NCBI GenBank assembly: GCA_903924805.1
Contig: CAIYCZ010000201.1
Coordinates: 1-8,127, forward strand
Source of the DNA: an uncultured delta proteobacterium
GTDB lineage: Bacteria > Desulfobacterota > WTBG01 > CAIYCZ01
DNA: 8,127 nt
Direction of reading: 5' to 3'
The notes under the pieces were generated by a model. That model ran no database searches, had not been told where the DNA came from, and saw only the letters and a program-made list of their open reading frames with translations. Positions 5,338 through 8,127 of the stretch are shown here, piece after piece. A program made the position numbers and the translations under genes. Position 1 is the stretch's first letter; each line of letters starts with the position of its first letter.

Positions 5338-5361
5338 GGGTTCGAGGGTTCAAGGGTAAGA
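5338..5361 (+). repeat. Solo half-element of the GGGTTCAA 8-bp repeat
   Basis: Three consecutive 8-bp units, GGGTTCGA, GGGTTCAA and GGGTAAGA, begin 7 bases after the cupin stop. They are the same units as in the hairpins after the regulator and cytochrome genes, but no inverted partner follows in the 74 bases up to the next gene. It cannot fold into the same hairpin and looks like a half or decayed copy. The rest of the gap to 5435 shows only a possible -10 box, CATAAT (5388-5393), without a convincing -35. Confidence 0.65.
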
Positions 5362-5435
5362 TTTATACACTATGGCCGCACGTGTAACATAATAAATCAG
5401 CGATAAAACATGCACGTTTCATCAAGGAGGAGATC

Positions 5436-7916
5436 ATGCACGGAAAAAGATTCATACACAGTACCGTAATGCTGCTCGTGTCTGTCATGTTTATCTGTTT
5501 TTACAGTTCTCCGGGCGCAGCCCAAAATTATCTGGGAGGCATACGGGTGCAGGTGAAGGACTTCTACAGCAAAGCCCCTTTGTCCGGTGCTTCCATTCTG
5601 ATCACCCCGAACAACTACACCGCAACTACTGATGCACAGGGAGAAGCGCTGATTGAACATATCACTCCGTTCAGAAATTATCAGATCAGGGCTGAATATG
5701 ACGGCTATATCGCGGGGGAGATCGGATTTGTCTCGGTGTACGCGGATGAGGAAACACAGTCCATCATTCCGTTAAAGAAAAAAGCCTCCATATCCGGCAC
5801 GGTACAAGGACAGGGCCAGTATTTGAAATTTTTACGCTGGCCGTTAAAGGATGCGGCAGTTATCCTGGGCAGGATCGAGAACGTCGGTGGCACGGATGCC
5901 TTTGTCGGACTTCAGGCTGTGCGCACTGACGCCAGGGGTCGCTTCACGTTCGACACCGTAGATGAAAATTCCTACAAGATCGTTGCCCTCAAGGATGGCT
6001 TTCTCAGAAATGACATAATTGATATTCCGGTAGTAGCGGGCGAGGATAAAGCTCAGGATTTTGCCATCGAGCGGCGCTTCTCTTCCCAGGGTCAAGCCCC
6101 CACGGTTGCGATCACCACTGCCACAGGCAATCCGAAGGAAGGCCCTTATACAGCGCCGGCACGGCTTTACTTTACAGCCCAGAATGTTGCAGGGATTACA
6201 GAATTCTACTGGATAAAAGAAAAGCAGCCGGAAGGTGCAGCAGCTCTTGGCCAGGAGTATTATATCGGTAATCCGCCGGGCAGTGTATATACGTTTATAC
6301 TGCCCTCTCTGGGCACCTATACGGTCTCACTTTTCACTGCCGATAGCGCAGGCATAGCAAGAAAAGCATCCGTAAGCTTTGCGACAGAAAATGTTGCCCC
6401 CGAGGCGGTGCCTTCAGTAATTCCCGGCCCCGTGGAACTGCCGCTCATAGATGCGGGTGCTCTCTATACCACATCCAATGGCTCATCCTCGGTCACTGCA
6501 GGGTCTACCGTTTATCTGCGCGGGTTCGCAATTGACATGAACCTGCTGTCGCCGGAAGAATTTAATCCCGATGCTCCTACTTTTGATATCTATGGCAACA
6601 AGAACGGCAACTTCAAAGCATCTCTTTTTAAATTTGCATGGACCCTCAAGGACGAAAGCGACGATGACGTCTCATCCGCCTTAACTCCGTCTCCTCAAAC
6701 AGAAAATGTATCCTTTACCATTCCCGGCGATGCAGATCCGGGCAACACCTACACGGCAACGTTAACGGTTACCGACGATAAGGGGGCATTGAGCCAGCCG
6801 CAGAGCCTCACCATCACCATAGCACAGAAGGCTGAGGAAACAACCTGCGCAGGCTGCCATGCTGACAAGGCTTCAGGCTATGCACTCACCGCCCATGCAA
6901 AGTCTGCAGCAGGTGCGAAATGCCAGGATTGCCACGGTGCTGGAAGCGTCCATGCAGCTCAGGGCGGGCAGCCAAAGCTGTCAGTCAATTACTGGTCAGG
7001 GGTGTGCGGCCAGTGTCATGAGCAGTTTTCTGAGATTCAGAAAGCAATGCACTCAAACGCCCTGCCCTTTGGCTATTACGAGCCGACAGACGGCAGGCTC
7101 ACATCATGCTATCGCTGCCATTACACAAAGGGCTACATCGGGGCAACCAGTTCAGGAACACCATTTCGGGAGTTTCGCTACGGGCCGAATGACCTCCCCA
7201 CCATCCCCCAGGATACTCCCAATGTCTCCTGCTCAGTGTGCCATGATTCGCACAACGCTAAGGATGGAAATCCCTTTAGCTTGCGAACCGGCAGTGCCGG
7301 CACCGCATGCGATACCTGCCATTACGAAAAATGGCAGAATGCCATCCTTGAAGGAATGGCAGGAGAAGTCGGCAACGGGTACCATTATCCAGGGCAGGAT
7401 TATTCACCTTATGCAGGAGATAAAAATCCGCACCGCACCGAAGACAAATGCGTCATGTGTCACATGAGCACTTCGCTGGCTGATAAAGATATACAGATGG
7501 TAAGAAAAGTGGGCGGGCATACGCTGCGCATGCGTGATTTTGGCGATGACCAGATTCCCGGCACGGCTGATGATACACTGAATATCCCGGTCTGCCAGGG
7601 ATGCCACAAGGGGCTTAGTACCTTTGACCGGAATGGTGTTCAGACACAGGTGATAGCGCTGCTTACGGAGCTGTCCAATGTTCTTAAAGGCGACAACCAC
7701 GAGTTTCTGCCGCCCAATCAGCCGGGCAAATGCGCCCGATGCCACAAGGGGGGTACCGTGCCGTTCTTAAACGATCCTGACAAGGTGCTGGAGAACGCCT
7801 ACACCAACTATAAGCTGTTCATCAATGACCGCAGCTACGGCGTTCACAACCCGGGCTACACCAAAAAACTGCTGCAGGACAGCATTGATTCGGTGAAGCA
7901 GCTGGACAGCAAGTGA
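5436..7916 (+). CDS. Secreted nine-heme cytochrome c with N-terminal Ig-like domains
   Basis: An 826-residue exported electron-transfer protein. A Sec signal peptide (1-29) has a basic start, a hydrophobic core and a likely cut after GAA (27-29). Two carboxypeptidase-regulatory-like beta domains follow (about 36-115 and 117-212, with TTDAQGEALIEHI and TDARGRFTFDTV turns). Then come an Ig/FN3-like region (about 220-317) and a PKD-like domain (about 320-463, with TLTVTDDKGALS). The C-terminal part carries nine CxxCH heme sites starting at Cys 471, 496, 524, 558, 599, 625, 672, 720 and 766. There is no CxxCK site, which argues against NrfA nitrite reductase. The tail GVHNPGYTKKLLQDSI resembles the C-termini of other multiheme cytochromes. 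No membrane anchor or lipobox is seen, so it is probably periplasmic or on the outer surface; the Ig-like part may anchor or position it. AGGAGG 5 bases before the ATG supports the start. Its substrate or partner is unknown, and no clear regulator palindrome precedes it. Confidence 0.93.
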   Translation: MHGKRFIHSTVMLLVSVMFICFYSSPGAAQNYLGGIRVQVKDFYSKAPLSGASILITPNNYTATTDAQGEALIEHITPFRNYQIRAEYDGYIAGEIGFVSVYADEETQSIIPLKKKASISGTVQGQGQYLKFLRWPLKDAAVILGRIENVGGTDAFVGLQAVRTDARGRFTFDTVDENSYKIVALKDGFLRNDIIDIPVVAGEDKAQDFAIERRFSSQGQAPTVAITTATGNPKEGPYTAPARLYFTAQNVAGITEFYWIKEKQPEGAAALGQEYYIGNPPGSVYTFILPSLGTYTVSLFTADSAGIARKASVSFATENVAPEAVPSVIPGPVELPLIDAGALYTTSNGSSSVTAGSTVYLRGFAIDMNLLSPEEFNPDAPTFDIYGNKNGNFKASLFKFAWTLKDESDDDVSSALTPSPQTENVSFTIPGDADPGNTYTATLTVTDDKGALSQPQSLTITIAQKAEETTCAGCHADKASGYALTAHAKSAAGAKCQDCHGAGSVHAAQGGQPKLSVNYWSGVCGQCHEQFSEIQKAMHSNALPFGYYEPTDGRLTSCYRCHYTKGYIGATSSGTPFREFRYGPNDLPTIPQDTPNVSCSVCHDSHNAKDGNPFSLRTGSAGTACDTCHYEKWQNAILEGMAGEVGNGYHYPGQDYSPYAGDKNPHRTEDKCVMCHMSTSLADKDIQMVRKVGGHTLRMRDFGDDQIPGTADDTLNIPVCQGCHKGLSTFDRNGVQTQVIALLTELSNVLKGDNHEFLPPNQPGKCARCHKGGTVPFLNDPDKVLENAYTNYKLFINDRSYGVHNPGYTKKLLQDSIDSVKQLDSK

Positions 7917-7927
7917 AAAGTTTAAAG

Positions 7928-7954
7928 GCAAGGGGTCAAGGGTTCGAGCGGTCA
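7928..7954 (+). repeat. 27-bp dispersed repeat, copy 2
   Basis: Matches 4799-4825 at 25 of 27 positions. It begins 11 bases after the cytochrome stop codon and forms the left arm of the downstream hairpin. Its units are the 8-bp GGGTTCAA type seen also after the cupin gene. Confidence 0.8.
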
Positions 7955-7993
7955 GGGGAAATAGATTGTAAAACACGTGAACCCATAAACCCT
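7931..7993 (+). terminator. Degenerate repeat-derived hairpin after the cytochrome gene
   Basis: The left arm at 7931-7950 pairs at about 14 of 20 positions with CACGTGAACCCATAAACCCT (7974-7993). The right side continues with decayed 8-bp units to about 8009, followed by T-rich sequence (8013-8025). It resembles the hairpin after the regulator gene but is more diverged. It probably ends the cytochrome transcript, though the weak pairing makes that uncertain. The remaining bases to 8066 show no other clear signal. Confidence 0.5.
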
Positions 7994-8066
7994 TAAATTC
8001 TGGAACCTTCGATATTTTTCTTTTTAAACATTCATCCTTAAGAAGATAACGGTAAAAAAAGCACCT

Positions 8067-8127
8067 ATGAGATGGCTGAAAGAAGCACTGGAGCGTATTG
8101 AAGAAGCCCCCGTACCACCGGTAATGC
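8067..8127 (+). CDS. Start of a gene running off the window (possibly PCP-reductase-like)
   Basis: From the ATG at 8067 a frame stays open to the window edge and encodes MRWLKEALERIEEAPVPPVM. The stretch is amphipathic and charged, with no signal peptide. The tryptophan start followed by an E-A-x-E-R-x-E helix and a Pro-rich turn resembles the start of small PCP-reductase-domain proteins (the domain found at the C-terminus of protochlorophyllide reductase subunit B). Twenty residues are too few for a firm call. No strong ribosome site is visible upstream, only an A-rich run (8054-8060). The frame has a stop at 8025-8027, so any start lies after that. Confidence 0.4.
   Translation, partial: MRWLKEALERIEEAPVPPVM

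Noticed and set aside
5378..5417. GCACGT repeated at 5378 and 5412 upstream of the cytochrome gene as an operator pair
   Set aside because: The matches are only 6 bp, lack a shared longer palindrome, and the second lies close to the ribosome site; chance is likely.
6859..7467. 202-residue frame within the cytochrome gene
   Set aside because: It overlaps the heme-binding region in another frame on the same strand; nine regular CxxCH sites prove the main frame is the coding one.
5436..7916. Cytochrome as NrfA nitrite reductase or octaheme hydroxylamine oxidoreductase
   Set aside because: There is no CxxCK active-site heme, there are nine CxxCH sites instead of NrfA's usual five or the octaheme family's eight, and the long Ig-like N-terminus does not fit either family.

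Overview
The window reads as chromosomal DNA of a strictly anaerobic, respiring bacterium. The evidence is a class I hybrid-cluster protein, a ferredoxin-like protein, a Crp/Fnr-type regulator and a large periplasmic multiheme cytochrome c. The gene set and the style of the intergenic repeats suggest Nitrospirota (Thermodesulfovibrionia-like) or Desulfobacterota. This is inference from gene content; no rRNA or other phylogenetic marker is present.

Layout. Positions 3-371 (+) hold the C-terminal part of an unrecognised protein. It converges on the next gene across a hairpin at 414-452 that can serve as terminator for both strands. Positions 3830 down to 498 (-) hold a probable operon: hcp (hybrid-cluster protein), a zinc-ribbon HD-domain phosphohydrolase, and a ferredoxin-domain protein. 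A 270-bp divergent promoter region separates hcp from a Crp/Fnr-family regulator at 4101-4790 (+), probably HcpR. A small cupin protein (4983-5330, +) follows. Next is an 826-residue secreted nine-heme cytochrome c with carboxypeptidase-regulatory-like and PKD-like N-terminal domains (5436-7916, +). A new gene probably begins at 8067 and runs off the window.

How it fits together. Hcp enzymes remove nitric oxide or hydroxylamine in anaerobes, and HcpR-type regulators control them. Three near-identical palindromes of form TTGAC-N4-GTCAA lie upstream of hcp, of the regulator itself and of the cupin gene. They suggest one local nitrosative-stress regulon that includes the cupin. The regulator has an E-x-x-S-R recognition helix, which suits TTGA half-sites, and has no cysteine at all, so it cannot hold an FNR-type Fe-S cluster. 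The ferredoxin-like protein is a candidate electron donor for Hcp.

The other notable layer is intergenic. At least five gaps carry arrays of 7- or 8-bp tandem units. In four of them the array is followed by its own approximate inverted complement, giving long hairpins; two of these share a 27-bp segment (25/27 identical) 3.1 kb apart. No transposase, CRISPR, tRNA or rRNA was seen.
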